Assembly (NCBI GenBank): GCA_036679405.1
Contig: JAVBVZ010000046.1
Span: 1-59,009 of the forward strand
Source: JAEYKI01 sp036679405
GTDB lineage: Bacteria; Bacillota; Clostridia; Christensenellales; Christensenellaceae
DNA length: 59,009 nt
Direction of reading: 5' to 3'
In this document: piece after piece, positions 23,337 through 32,772 of the stretch
Position numbering within the stretch: the stretch's first letter is position 1
How the letters are laid out: every line of letters starts with the position of its first letter
The notes under the pieces: generated by a model
Databases searched by the model: none
Seen by the model: only the letters and a program-made list of their open reading frames with translations
Told to the model about the DNA's origin: nothing
Position numbers and translations under genes: made by a program

Positions 23337-24524
23337 CTATTCGAACAGCTTACCTGCCACTTTGCTAAAAAGACCTTTTTTCTCTTCTTCCAAAAAGAAG
23401 CGGCCCATATCTGCATAATTAAACGAAAAATCAAGCAGCGAATATATCGTCTGTGCACTGGGCGCCGACAAAACAGAGTTCACTACCCTGCAATTTGCGG
23501 GCATCCTGCCCGAAATTTTACGCACAAAACTGTTTGCGCCGGGCATATAGCTAATCCCGCCTCCCGTTATATACAAAGAGAGCTTCCGGGACAGTTTTCT
23601 CTCAGCCCTTACGAGAAAACTTGAAACATATCTTATAATATGCTCAACCCTTGCATCTATAATATTTTTCAGCAAATCATACGGGAATTTTTTAAGTCTG
23701 CCCGTCTTATCCTTTGCATACAGGTGCAGGATTTTATTGTTTTCCTGCAATCCAAAAGAATATCGTCTTTTAAGCTGTTCGGCGGTTTGCATATCTACTT
23801 TCATCATATAAGCGATGTCGCTTGCGATATGTCCTCCGCCCATTTCAACCGTTGTTAAATGAACGATCGAATCACCATAAACCAATGATATATTAGTATT
23901 ATAATAACCAATATCAGCCAAAATAGCAATAGAATCTCTTTTTTCTTCAGGAATCAAAGACAGGGACTGTGCCAGAGGTTCGCAAATAACGTTTTCCAGT
24001 CTGACTCCCGCATTTTTTAAGAGCATTTTTACGTCTTCTACAAAATATTTATTCCCTAAAACAAAAGAAACGGCGGCGGTCACACTTTTGGCTGGCAAAT
24101 TATAAGCATCCAAATATATCTCGCCGTCATCCAGCATATAACAGGAAGGGTATTGTCCTACAATCACCTGATCGTCCATCAGGTCAAAATTATTTGCACT
24201 TGCAATCAGCGTATCAATCTCCCGGTCTCCAACTCTGCCTTTCACACTGACCTGCGCAGTAGAAGAGATGATTTTTGTAAAACATCCGGGCAGACCGACA
24301 TCAACAGACCTGATGCGCGTACCAACCTGTTTCTCCAGTTCTGAAAGCGCCTGATCCAACACCTCGCTCACATGATTTGAATCTGTCCAATTCGCATTTT
24401 TTATTCCGGAATACGGAACCTGCACATGACCTAAGATCTGAAGACCCGATCTTTCTTTCTGGATTGCCGAGGCGCATGCTATTTTGGATGTACCAAATTC
24501 AACAACGGTCCTTTGACCTTTCAT
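23337..24524 (-). CDS. ftsA: Cell division protein FtsA (divergent)
   Basis: An actin-fold protein that tethers FtsZ to the membrane. Recognisable: the N-terminal phosphate-1 loop VEFGTSKIACASA (usually D.GTSKI), an SHS2-type 1C domain region, ILADIGYYNTNISLVYGDSI (phosphate 2), an adenosine-type motif YITGGGISYMPGANSF, and a C-terminal amphipathic helix GLFSKVAGKLFE. At 395 residues it is somewhat short and divergent, but its place directly before ftsZ supports the call. ATG at 24524. A palindrome overlaps its promoter start and ribosome site (24533-24552). Confidence 0.88.
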   Translation of the reverse strand: MKGQRTVVEFGTSKIACASAIQKERSGLQILGHVQVPYSGIKNANWTDSNHVSEVLDQALSELEKQVGTRIRSVDVGLPGCFTKIISSTAQVSVKGRVGDREIDTLIASANNFDLMDDQVIVGQYPSCYMLDDGEIYLDAYNLPAKSVTAAVSFVLGNKYFVEDVKMLLKNAGVRLENVICEPLAQSLSLIPEEKRDSIAILADIGYYNTNISLVYGDSIVHLTTVEMGGGHIASDIAYMMKVDMQTAEQLKRRYSFGLQENNKILHLYAKDKTGRLKKFPYDLLKNIIDARVEHIIRYVSSFLVRAERKLSRKLSLYITGGGISYMPGANSFVRKISGRMPANCRVVNSVLSAPSAQTIYSLLDFSFNYADMGRFFLEEEKKGLFSKVAGKLFE

Positions 24525-24532
24525 TATACATC

Positions 24533-24552
24533 TCCACTAACTACTTAGTGGA
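24533..24552. promoter_or_regulatory. Palindrome over the ftsA transcription start and ribosome site
   Basis: TCCACTAA (24533-24540) and TTAGTGGA (24545-24552) are perfect arms around CTAC. On the minus strand it lies just after a TACAAT -10 box (24561-24556), and its 3' part (GTGGAG) is the only visible ribosome site for ftsA. It may be an operator or an RNA hairpin that hides the ribosome site. Confidence 0.5.
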
Positions 24553-24625
24553 TATATTGTAACATATATATAATAATTTATAAACAATTATTTCTACTTT
24601 CAAAGCAAATCCTGCAAGCAGGAGA

Positions 24626-25429
24626 TCAAGTCTGATCCTGTCCGTCGCCTGCCACATCATCGCTCTGTGTTCCCGCATTTTGGCCGGTTTCATCCTCGTC
24701 TGCGCTGTACGTTGCAAACGTTCCTGCCGTCACATCCAGCACGCCTTGCGTACTGCCGTTTTCTATAAGCGAAGGTAAAACACGCTTCATCCAGTGCACT
24801 TTGTTTTCCGTCTGGTCGCTTTGTCCAAAAAGCACATCCGGCCCGTCTTTCGTTTGAAGGCGGATATTGTTGACATCCGTTAAATCGATGGCCGAAACAA
24901 GGCTGAGCGCATCCTCGTTACTCAGCGCATCCAGTATGGAAGTCGCTACGGTAATTTTAAAAGAATCAGCTGTCTGTATCTGTTTTCCCAGGTTCAGCGC
25001 ATCCGGAGATATCCCCTCAAGTGCAGGATAATTTGCAGCTTCGGCAGACGCGTCCATTTCCAATACGTTTAGCTCTCTGTCCAACAGCAAAACGTTTCCG
25101 GCATAAGATAAAACCGTGATCGGCTGCCGTTCATGTATGATCAGCATAACCGTATCCGGTAACTCGTAATCCACGGATGTAAGTTCTAAAAAAGGGTTGC
25201 TTTCAATTTTCTCTTTAAGGGATTCTTCATCCACCTTGATCATTAACGTTTTATCCGGAATGTCTGCCAGGCCGACGATATAATCGGAAGCATACTGCTC
25301 ATTTCCCTGCACCAGAACATTCTTTACCTGAAAAGTCAGGTAACTTGCATACCCGGCCAAAACCAAGATGACCGCTGTTAAAATAATGGGAAGAACCTTT
25401 GCCCGCTTTTTCTTCTTTTTCTTCTTCAT
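24626..25429 (-). CDS. ftsQ: Cell division protein FtsQ/DivIB
   Basis: A bitopic membrane protein of the divisome core. A short lysine-rich cytoplasmic tail is followed by one membrane helix (VLPIILTAVILVLAGYASYL), then a POTRA domain starting VKNVLVQGNEQYASDYIVGL, and an FtsQ/beta domain with the typical HERQPITVLSYAGNVLLLD. The C-terminal tail is acidic and disordered (DEDETGQN...). 267 residues, normal. ATG at 25429 has CCGGAGGG upstream. In most relatives murG and murC or murB would lie just before it; here a 72-nt gap leads straight to ftsW. Confidence 0.9.
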   Translation of the reverse strand: MKKKKKKKRAKVLPIILTAVILVLAGYASYLTFQVKNVLVQGNEQYASDYIVGLADIPDKTLMIKVDEESLKEKIESNPFLELTSVDYELPDTVMLIIHERQPITVLSYAGNVLLLDRELNVLEMDASAEAANYPALEGISPDALNLGKQIQTADSFKITVATSILDALSNEDALSLVSAIDLTDVNNIRLQTKDGPDVLFGQSDQTENKVHWMKRVLPSLIENGSTQGVLDVTAGTFATYSADEDETGQNAGTQSDDVAGDGQDQT

Positions 25430-25501
25430 ATATTCCCTCCGGGCCGCAAAACCTCCGGCTTCACAGACCGTTTATGCCTTATCCTCTCAGGCTGCACATC
25501 T

Positions 25502-26659
25502 CTATGCCCTGCTTTGCTTGGAAATATTAAGTAAAATGCCTATCATGCACATGAATATCACCAGTGAAGAACTTCCGTAACTTATAAAAGGAAGGGAGAC
25601 TCCGGTAGGCGGAATAGAACTCGTCACCACCGCAATGTTTACGCAAACCTGTATCGCAATAATCGTTACGATCCCCGTGGCAAGGCAAGTCCCAAACAAA
25701 TCCGGCGCCCGTGTCGCTACTTTGATGCCGCGGTAAATCAGGAATGCAAACAGCCCAATCAAAATAATCGCGCCTAAAAATCCAAGCTCTTCCACAATAA
25801 TCGAAAAAATAAAATCAGATTGCCCGTACGGCAAATATAAAAGTTTCTGACGCGCATTTCCAAGGCCACGTCCAAAAAAGCTTCCCGCGCCGATCGCATA
25901 AAGCGACTGAATCACCTGGTATCCCAGGCTATCCGAATACTGCCAGGGATCCAAAAAAGAAATCACGCGGTTCACCCGGTAATCGCGCATCTGCATAACC
26001 AACAGTCCGCCCGCCAGGCCCGCTCCCATCAACACACCCATATGCCAGCCTTTTGCGCCGCCGACAAAAAGCATGATCATAACGGTAAGGAAAATGCAGA
26101 CGATTGCCGAAAAATTCGGCTGCAACAAAATCAGCACGCAGGCAATCCCCGTTATCAAAAGCGAAGGCATCATTCCGTAACGAAACGTGTTCATTCTTTC
26201 TTTATTTACAGATATTGTCGCGGCAACAAAAACAATCAGGGCAAATTTAGTTATTTCAGAAGGCTGCACGCTTTGTCCTGCAATAATGATCCATCTGGAA
26301 GATCCGTTTATATCCTGCCCAACTCCGGGGACCAAAACAACCGCCAACAAAACAAGCGCCACAATAATCAAGGGATATTTCAATTTTGCCAGATATCTGT
26401 AATTGAAAAAAGAAAAGCCGATCATTCCGATCAATCCTAGAACGGCCCCAAAAATCTGTTTTTTAAAGAAATACAAACCGTCATTATTATACATGGAGCT
26501 ACTCTCGGCCAGATAATAGCTCGCGGAAAAAACCATGATCACGCCAAAACAAACCAAAATCAGCGTCGTGATCAATATGGCATAGTCCATCGTTCTTTTC
26601 CGCACGCTTTGTACCTTTTGTACATTCCCGGCATCCGGCGCTTTTTGTACTTTTTGCAA
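25502..26659 (-). CDS. ftsW: SEDS glycosyltransferase FtsW
   Basis: Polymerises septal peptidoglycan from lipid II. About ten membrane segments; characteristic stretches are VFSASYYLAE, PGVGQDINGSSRWI, the SEDS loop QSDFIFSIIVEELGFLGA with the catalytic aspartate, and SYGSSSLVIFMCMIGILLNI at the C-terminus. 385 residues. It sits directly after murD (one base apart) and belongs to the same transcript. FtsW needs a class B PBP partner; the candidate in this cluster (30613-32772) is catalytically degenerate, so the pairing is of interest. SpoVE is the close paralogue and cannot be excluded. Confidence 0.92.
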   Translation of the reverse strand: MQKVQKAPDAGNVQKVQSVRKRTMDYAILITTLILVCFGVIMVFSASYYLAESSSMYNNDGLYFFKKQIFGAVLGLIGMIGFSFFNYRYLAKLKYPLIIVALVLLAVVLVPGVGQDINGSSRWIIIAGQSVQPSEITKFALIVFVAATISVNKERMNTFRYGMMPSLLITGIACVLILLQPNFSAIVCIFLTVMIMLFVGGAKGWHMGVLMGAGLAGGLLVMQMRDYRVNRVISFLDPWQYSDSLGYQVIQSLYAIGAGSFFGRGLGNARQKLLYLPYGQSDFIFSIIVEELGFLGAIILIGLFAFLIYRGIKVATRAPDLFGTCLATGIVTIIAIQVCVNIAVVTSSIPPTGVSLPFISYGSSSLVIFMCMIGILLNISKQSRA

Positions 26660-26660
26660 A

Positions 26661-28016
26661 CTAAAGCTCCTTTACAATTTGCTTGAAGACGGCTCCCCTT
26701 TCTTCAAAGTTGCTAAACATATCATAACTTGCACAGGCGGGAGAAAGCAATACGTTATACCCTTCGCCCGAAACGCTGAATGCCTTTTGCACCGCGTCCT
26801 GCATGCTCGTTGCCATAATATAGTCTTCAAATCCTGCACTGTGCGCGGCTTCAGCCAATTTTTCCGCAGTCGCGCCCAAAAGCACCACCGACTTTATCTG
26901 ATCGGTAAAATTGTCAAAAAGATTTTTGAAATCGCTCTTCTTATCATACCCTCCCAAAATCAGAACCGTGGGTTTTTTCATGGCTTGTACGGCCTTTATG
27001 GTTGCATCCGGGTTTGTTCCTTTAGAATCATTAATAAAATCAACGCCCCTTACAGTCCGTACAAATTCAATCCTGTGCTCCACTCCACCGAACGTACGCA
27101 GTGTATCCGCAATCACTTTAGGCTGAATACCATACAGGCATGCCAGGGCCGCCGCCGCCAGGGCGTTTTCCAAATTGTGCCGGCCCGGAATTTTTATCTC
27201 TTCCGCACGGATGATTTCTTTTTCCTGCCCGTCCAGCCGAAAGCACAGCATACCGTCATTAAGGAAAGCGCCGCTTTCAAGTTTCTTCTCCACGCTGAAT
27301 CCCACAATTCTCGCCGTAATATTCGGTATCAGGGACCGGCAGTACTCGTTGTCCAAATTTAAGACGCAAAAATTTTCCTCGGTCTGGTTTTTAAATATTT
27401 TGGCTTTTGCAGCTATATAGTTTTCCATATTTCCATACCGGTCCAGATGATCCTCCGTGATATTCAGAATTGCGCTCTCCACCGGCCTGTATTCAACAGT
27501 GGCATCGAGCTGCAACGCCGCAGTTTCCGCAACTACCACATCGCCCTGTTTGGTATTCAGGGCTTCCTGCGTAATCGGTACGCCGATATTTCCGAGTATA
27601 AATGTATTGAATCCCGCGTTTTTAAAAATTTCTCCGGTCAGCGCCGTCGTAGTGGTCTTTCCATTTGTCCCGGTAATGGCAATGAAGTCCGCTTTTGATA
27701 CCGAAAACCCCAGTTCTATTTCGGCAATCACATGTTTTCCAAGGTCTCTCGCAGCCTGAATAAAAGGAAGTCCCGGAGGTACGCCCGGACTTAAGACCAT
27801 AATATCAATATCCGGAATGATCGGCATGATATCCTGGCCCAGCATATCGGTATAATCATGTCTTTTAAGTTCGTCCGCAATATCGCAGGGCAAATCCTGC
27901 CTTTTCTTTGCGTCATATATAATAACATGCGCACCCAGGTCGGAAAGCAACGCCGCCGATGCGACTCCGCTTTTGGCCATTCCGACAACCAACGCTTTTT
28001 TTCCTTTATATTCCAT
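26661..28016 (-). CDS. murD: UDP-N-acetylmuramoylalanine-D-glutamate ligase MurD
   Basis: Adds D-glutamate to UDP-MurNAc-L-alanine in the cytoplasm. ATP-binding loop ITGTNGKTTTTALTGEIF is at about residues 113-130; NITEDHLDRYGNMENY and NDSKGTNPDATIKAVQAM follow, all diagnostic of MurD. Length 451 is standard. It lies between mraY and ftsW, its usual place in the Bacillota dcw cluster. Confidence 0.96.
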   Translation of the reverse strand: MEYKGKKALVVGMAKSGVASAALLSDLGAHVIIYDAKKRQDLPCDIADELKRHDYTDMLGQDIMPIIPDIDIMVLSPGVPPGLPFIQAARDLGKHVIAEIELGFSVSKADFIAITGTNGKTTTTALTGEIFKNAGFNTFILGNIGVPITQEALNTKQGDVVVAETAALQLDATVEYRPVESAILNITEDHLDRYGNMENYIAAKAKIFKNQTEENFCVLNLDNEYCRSLIPNITARIVGFSVEKKLESGAFLNDGMLCFRLDGQEKEIIRAEEIKIPGRHNLENALAAAALACLYGIQPKVIADTLRTFGGVEHRIEFVRTVRGVDFINDSKGTNPDATIKAVQAMKKPTVLILGGYDKKSDFKNLFDNFTDQIKSVVLLGATAEKLAEAAHSAGFEDYIMATSMQDAVQKAFSVSGEGYNVLLSPACASYDMFSNFEERGAVFKQIVKEL

Positions 28017-28057
28017 TTTTGACCTCCCTGCCTAAAACCGGCTTTTGCTATCTTCTG

Positions 28058-29062
28058 TCAATTGCATACAGTGCCCTTAAGAAGCAGAAGAGCCCCCGCG
28101 CATATTACCGCGGTGATGATCATATACATCGCTACCACTTTCGTTTCATGCATACCGGAAAGCTCAAAATGATGGTGCAGCGGCGCCATTTTAAAAACTC
28201 TTTTTTTTCTCAGTTTGTATGAACCCACCTGAATCAATACCGATGCCGCTGAAAGAACAAACATTACGCCAATAATGGGCAACATCAGCTGCATGCGGGA
28301 CAATATACCAATCATAACCAATGCGCCGCCAAGCGCAAACGAACCGGTGTCCCCCATAAAAACTTTTGCCGGGTATCTGTTGAACATCAAAAACCCCAGG
28401 CAAGCCCCTGAAAGTGATGCGGAAAAAATCATCATATTAAACATATCGCCGTCAGCGGGCGCAGAAGAAAATCCGCCAATGCCTGCCAACACCATAAAAA
28501 TCAGCATGAACGTCACGGTATCCACCAGCGTCACCCCTGCCGCCAGGCCGTCCAAACCATCCGTAAGATTGACCGCGTTCACAATAGCGACGATTACAAA
28601 AGCGGTAAAAGGAATATACCACACTCCCAGGTCTATACATGAATCCGAAAAGGGCACTATCAGTTTGGACCCTACCATAAAGTATGCGAAAACGGCAATT
28701 GCGAATCCAATGGAAAACTGCAGAATGAGTTTTTGATATACCCTAAGCCCTAAAGAACGTTTCTTAAATAACTTTATGAAATCGTCCCAAAACCCGATTG
28801 CTGCAAAGATAGACATGCTTACAACGGCAAATATCGTAAAACCTGTATTTCCCTTTGAAAAAACAAATGAGCTCACAATGGCGCCGGCCAAAATAATTAT
28901 GCCGCCCATCGTTGGCGTTCCCGCTTTTACCAAATGTGTTTTCGGTCCATCATCCCTGACCTGCTGTCCTGCCTTCAGCTTTCGAAGCACGGGAATAACA
29001 ACCAGGCCCGCACACAGTGCGACTGCAAATGAAACAATGATTGCCCAAATTAAACTCAGCAT
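28058..29062 (-). CDS. mraY: Phospho-MurNAc-pentapeptide transferase MraY
   Basis: Makes lipid I from UDP-MurNAc-pentapeptide and undecaprenyl phosphate. An integral membrane protein of 334 residues with about ten helices. Catalytic motifs: GFWDDFIKLFKKRSLGLR, NAVNLTDGLDGLAAG and FMGDTGSFALGGAL, followed by MAPLHHHFELSGMHETKVV with the histidine cluster. It begins one base after the murE stop. In most relatives murF lies between murE and mraY; it is missing here. Confidence 0.97.
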   Translation of the reverse strand: MLSLIWAIIVSFAVALCAGLVVIPVLRKLKAGQQVRDDGPKTHLVKAGTPTMGGIIILAGAIVSSFVFSKGNTGFTIFAVVSMSIFAAIGFWDDFIKLFKKRSLGLRVYQKLILQFSIGFAIAVFAYFMVGSKLIVPFSDSCIDLGVWYIPFTAFVIVAIVNAVNLTDGLDGLAAGVTLVDTVTFMLIFMVLAGIGGFSSAPADGDMFNMMIFSASLSGACLGFLMFNRYPAKVFMGDTGSFALGGALVMIGILSRMQLMLPIIGVMFVLSAASVLIQVGSYKLRKKRVFKMAPLHHHFELSGMHETKVVAMYMIITAVICAGALLLLKGTVCN

Positions 29063-29063
29063 C

Positions 29064-30524
29064 TTACTTCTCCATCGCTTTCGCCTGCAGTTCGTCTAAA
29101 ATACGGTTAACTACGACCTTCTCGTCAAAATCATACTTTTTCCCGCAGATCTCCTGATACGTTTCATGTCCTTTTCCTGCAAGAAGAATAATATCTTTGC
29201 TTTGTGCTTTTTTCATTGCGTAAAAAATAGCTTCCCGCCGGTTTTCAATACAGATATACGGCGCACCCGCCGTTATTCCCGCTTCGATTTCGGCTATAAT
29301 GTCGTCCGGCTCTTCAAAACGCGGATTATCTGAGGTGACGATTACAAAATCGGAATATTCTCCGGCAATTCTGCCCATAATAGGTCTTTTTACACGGTCG
29401 CGGTTACCACCACAGCCAAACACGGTCACGATGCGCCCCTCCGCGAATTCGCGAATCGTTTTAAGCGTACTTTCCAGGCTATCCGGAGAATGTGCATAAT
29501 CAAGAATGATACTGTAATCCCCGCCGCGTGTATCGAGCAGTTCAAAACGTCCTGCCACCGGCTTCATTTTCAAAAGCCCCTTTGTAATATCTTCGCTCGA
29601 AAGGCCTGCCGCCACAGCTGCTCCAATGGCTCCAAGCGCATTATATACCGTAAACATGCCGGGAATGGGAATACGTATTTTTATCTTTTTTCCCCGGATT
29701 TTCACAAAAAAACGGGTTTCTTCCGCTGTCAGTTGTAAAGTTTCGGGCATCAGGTCCGCCCGGTTCTGCAGGCCGAAACGGATAAGTTCATTTTTGGCGG
29801 CGCTGATCATATCGGCTGCAGCAGCATCGTCCACGTTGATCACTGCAGTCTCGCTCTGGCTGAATAATATCCGTTTTGCATCCACATAATTCTGCCACGT
29901 CTTATGAAAGTCCATATGATCCTGCGAGAGGTTGGTAAATATCCCTACATCAAAATGAATCCCTTCTACCCGCTTTAAATAAAGTGAATGGGAGGAAACC
30001 TCCATCACTACCATATTGCACCCGTTACGGCGCATACGGTCCAGCAGGCGCTGTAACTCTACCGACTCGGGGGTCGTTCGCTCGGTATGCAGGACCTTTT
30101 CTCCAATCATATTCTGAATAGTACCAATAAGGCCGACTTTCATTCCGGCAGCTTCCGCAATGGATTTCACCATATAGGTCGTGGTGGTTTTTCCATTTGT
30201 CCCCGTAACCCCTACAATTTTCATGGATCCCGCAGGGTTTGCAAAAAAACGAACCGCTGCCTGCGCCATCGCCTGCCTGTCGTCTTTCACCAGTACCTGT
30301 ACAACGTCCAGTCCTTCCAGCTTGCGGGTGACCATTAATGCAGCCGCGCCGGCCGCCACGGCATTCGGTGCATATTTATGTCCGTCGGTTTCAAACCCTG
30401 AAATGCAAAAAAACAAATCGCCGGGCTCAACCTTCCTGGAATCATATTTCAAATCGCCAATCTCAACATCGGCGTTTCCGATGATATCGCATTCGATACC
30501 CTCAAGGATATCCTTCAGCTTCAT
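29064..30524 (-). CDS. murE: UDP-MurNAc-tripeptide synthetase MurE (meso-DAP type)
   Basis: Adds the third residue of the stem peptide. ATP loop VTGTNGKTTTTYMVKSI is at about 109-125. The selectivity motif SDNPRFEEP contains DNPR, the meso-diaminopimelate signature (lysine-adding enzymes differ here). Length 486 is normal. This indicates DAP-type peptidoglycan, and that lysine chemistry at ablA is separate from the wall. ATG at 30524, with about 88 bp to the upstream PBP gene. Confidence 0.95.
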   Translation of the reverse strand: MKLKDILEGIECDIIGNADVEIGDLKYDSRKVEPGDLFFCISGFETDGHKYAPNAVAAGAAALMVTRKLEGLDVVQVLVKDDRQAMAQAAVRFFANPAGSMKIVGVTGTNGKTTTTYMVKSIAEAAGMKVGLIGTIQNMIGEKVLHTERTTPESVELQRLLDRMRRNGCNMVVMEVSSHSLYLKRVEGIHFDVGIFTNLSQDHMDFHKTWQNYVDAKRILFSQSETAVINVDDAAAADMISAAKNELIRFGLQNRADLMPETLQLTAEETRFFVKIRGKKIKIRIPIPGMFTVYNALGAIGAAVAAGLSSEDITKGLLKMKPVAGRFELLDTRGGDYSIILDYAHSPDSLESTLKTIREFAEGRIVTVFGCGGNRDRVKRPIMGRIAGEYSDFVIVTSDNPRFEEPDDIIAEIEAGITAGAPYICIENRREAIFYAMKKAQSKDIILLAGKGHETYQEICGKKYDFDEKVVVNRILDELQAKAMEK

Positions 30525-30612
30525 ATACGATACCTTCCTCCCTCATTTAAATCCAAAGCATTATATCACATAATCCGCAGTGAATACAAATCTTTCACCG
30601 GTTGTGAGCGCT

Positions 30613-32772
30613 TTATTGCGTGCCTTGCGGCAGTGCAGTAACATCCAGTTTGAAATACACGGTCACCTGCGATCCCTGCTCGGCATATTCGCCCGCAGCG
30701 GGTGTCTGGCGAACCGCCTTTCCACTGCTGCGGATATCGATTTCAAACCCTGCCGCCGCCAACGTGTCCCGCGCTTCAATCATGGTCATTCCGCTTACAT
30801 CGGGTACAACGGCCATTCCTTCAGTGCTTCCGGTCGCTTCTTCTTCCTCCTGAACATCTGTATACAGCGTTACGTCCGTCCCTTTGGCAACTACTTCATT
30901 CGGAGAAGGAAGCTGCCTGGTCACCGTCCCGCTCTCTTCTGCGGTACAAGTAAGGCCAAGGGCCTCGATCTGCGAGCGCGCTGTTTCGGTATCCAGTCCC
31001 GTTACATCGGGAACGGTGACCGTTTCCACGGCCGTACCCTCTTCGCCGGGAGGTACGTTTCCATACCGCAGTGTCTGCTCCAACACTTCTTTTACATACG
31101 GCGCGGCAATCAGATTGCCGGAATCCGGCTCTGCCGCCGGCTCATCTACTAAAATCAGCACAACATACTGGGGACTGTCCGCCGGTGCAAACGCCGCAAA
31201 AGACGATACTGTCTTTCCACTCATCAACTCGCCGGATTCGTCCTTCTTTTGAACGGTTCCGCCTATGCCCCCTACTTCATATCCTGCTATCTGGACGTCT
31301 TTTCCCACGCCTGTATCAACACAATCTTTCAAAATCTGTTTCATCTGCGCGGATGTTTCTGCGCTGATCACCTGACGCTTTAAAGCCGGTTCCATTTGCT
31401 GTACGACATTTCCGTCCGAATCGGTGAGTTCGCTCACCAGACGAGGCTGGTATAAGGATCCGCCGTTAACGACCGTACTAAGCGCGTTCGCCATTTGCAA
31501 AGAAGTCACGCCAACATCCTGTCCCGCACCCATCAGTGCTACGTCCGTATCCGTCAGGTATTTCTGTTCCATCACCTGCCCGCTTTGGTCGGATATATAA
31601 TCTATTCCGGTTTCTTCTCCAAACCCGAAGCCGTGAATATAATCATAAAGGGTATCGCTCCCCATTCCCGCCGCCATCTGCACAAAAGACGGAATACAGG
31701 CATCCTGAACGGCCTGAGCCAGACTTTGCGTCCCGTGACCGTCTTGATTCCAGCATGCAATCCTCTGCCCGTTCACAGTAACGGCGCCGTTACAGTCAAA
31801 AAGTGAATCCGCTGTCGCACTTCCCGAGTCCAGGGCTGCCGCAGCAACGATACTTCCAAAAATACCGCCCGGTTCATAAACATCGGCCGTCACACGGTTA
31901 ACGGAAAGCGTCTCCAGGGTATCGGTCTCATTTCTGGGCGGATCGTTCAGGTCATACCCCGGTATAGACGCCATCGCAAGCACTTCTCCGCTGTTTGGAT
32001 CCATCACGATCCCTTGAACGGCTTGAGCTTGGCTGGCGTCATAAGCTTCCTGGCAGGCATTTTCCAAAAAGCTCTGTATCACTGCGTCTACCGTCATCAT
32101 TACAGTGTAGCCGTCCTCCGACTCAATATTAAATTCCTGTCCCGCGGCCAGTTCCCTGCCGTTCTTATCTGTTTCCGCTATCGTTCGTCCGGCTTTTCCG
32201 GCAAGGTATTTATCATATTGCTTCTCCAGCCCGAACAGTCCTTCCCCATCTACCGAAGTAAACCCGATCACCTGGCATAAAAGATCATTGTTTGGATAAT
32301 AGCGCTTCACATCAGTCGTAAATGATATACCGTCCAGATTGAGTGCCTGGATCTCTTCAGACTGCTCACGCGTGATCTGCCGCTTGAGCCATATTTCAGA
32401 TTTGCTGGTATCCGTTGCTTTTTCATAAACAGTACTACGGTCCATTTCCAGTATCTCGGCCAAAGAGTCCGCAACCTTGTCCGGTTCGGTCACCTGCTTT
32501 GGACGCAAAAGAACGGTGTCCGCACTCGCGCTCTGTGCCAGCACATTTCCGTTTCTGTCCAAGATGGACCCGCGTTCAGCCGCCACAGCGGTGTCCTGTG
32601 TCCATTGGCTTTCCGCCTGGCTCTGCAGCCATTCCCCTTTATAAAAAGTCCAGTACCCTATTCTAACCAATAATAACAAAAAGACGATGATCACAAATAC
32701 AAGTAAGATCACCAGTCTCTTTTTATGCAAAGTCCCAGGCGTTGCCAACAGATACCCTCTCCCTTCGATCAA
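30613..32772 (-). CDS. ftsI: FtsI/SpoVD-like class B PBP with PASTA domains, catalytic motifs lost
   Basis: A 719-residue protein in the ftsI position of the cluster: one membrane helix (residues 19-40), PBP dimer domain (about 50-215), transpeptidase fold (about 230-560) and two PASTA domains (about 585-640 and 653-708). The fold is well conserved, but each active-site motif is altered. YEPGSTFK reads YEPGGIFG, so nucleophile Ser is Gly303 and Lys is Gly306. SxN (usually SCN) reads ACI at 358-360. KTGT reads IGGT at 503-506. The frame is intact and neighbouring residues match the family, so this is a pseudo-transpeptidase rather than a sequencing error. It may act as scaffold or activator for FtsW. 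ATG at 32772 overlaps the ftsL stop by four bases. Confidence 0.88.
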   Translation of the reverse strand: MIEGRGYLLATPGTLHKKRLVILLVFVIIVFLLLLVRIGYWTFYKGEWLQSQAESQWTQDTAVAAERGSILDRNGNVLAQSASADTVLLRPKQVTEPDKVADSLAEILEMDRSTVYEKATDTSKSEIWLKRQITREQSEEIQALNLDGISFTTDVKRYYPNNDLLCQVIGFTSVDGEGLFGLEKQYDKYLAGKAGRTIAETDKNGRELAAGQEFNIESEDGYTVMMTVDAVIQSFLENACQEAYDASQAQAVQGIVMDPNSGEVLAMASIPGYDLNDPPRNETDTLETLSVNRVTADVYEPGGIFGSIVAAAALDSGSATADSLFDCNGAVTVNGQRIACWNQDGHGTQSLAQAVQDACIPSFVQMAAGMGSDTLYDYIHGFGFGEETGIDYISDQSGQVMEQKYLTDTDVALMGAGQDVGVTSLQMANALSTVVNGGSLYQPRLVSELTDSDGNVVQQMEPALKRQVISAETSAQMKQILKDCVDTGVGKDVQIAGYEVGGIGGTVQKKDESGELMSGKTVSSFAAFAPADSPQYVVLILVDEPAAEPDSGNLIAAPYVKEVLEQTLRYGNVPPGEEGTAVETVTVPDVTGLDTETARSQIEALGLTCTAEESGTVTRQLPSPNEVVAKGTDVTLYTDVQEEEEATGSTEGMAVVPDVSGMTMIEARDTLAAAGFEIDIRSSGKAVRQTPAAGEYAEQGSQVTVYFKLDVTALPQGTQ

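Noticed and set aside
30613..32772. FtsI-like gene as a frameshifted pseudogene
   Set aside because: The frame is continuous and residues on both sides of each changed motif match the family, so substitution rather than frameshift explains the missing catalytic residues.
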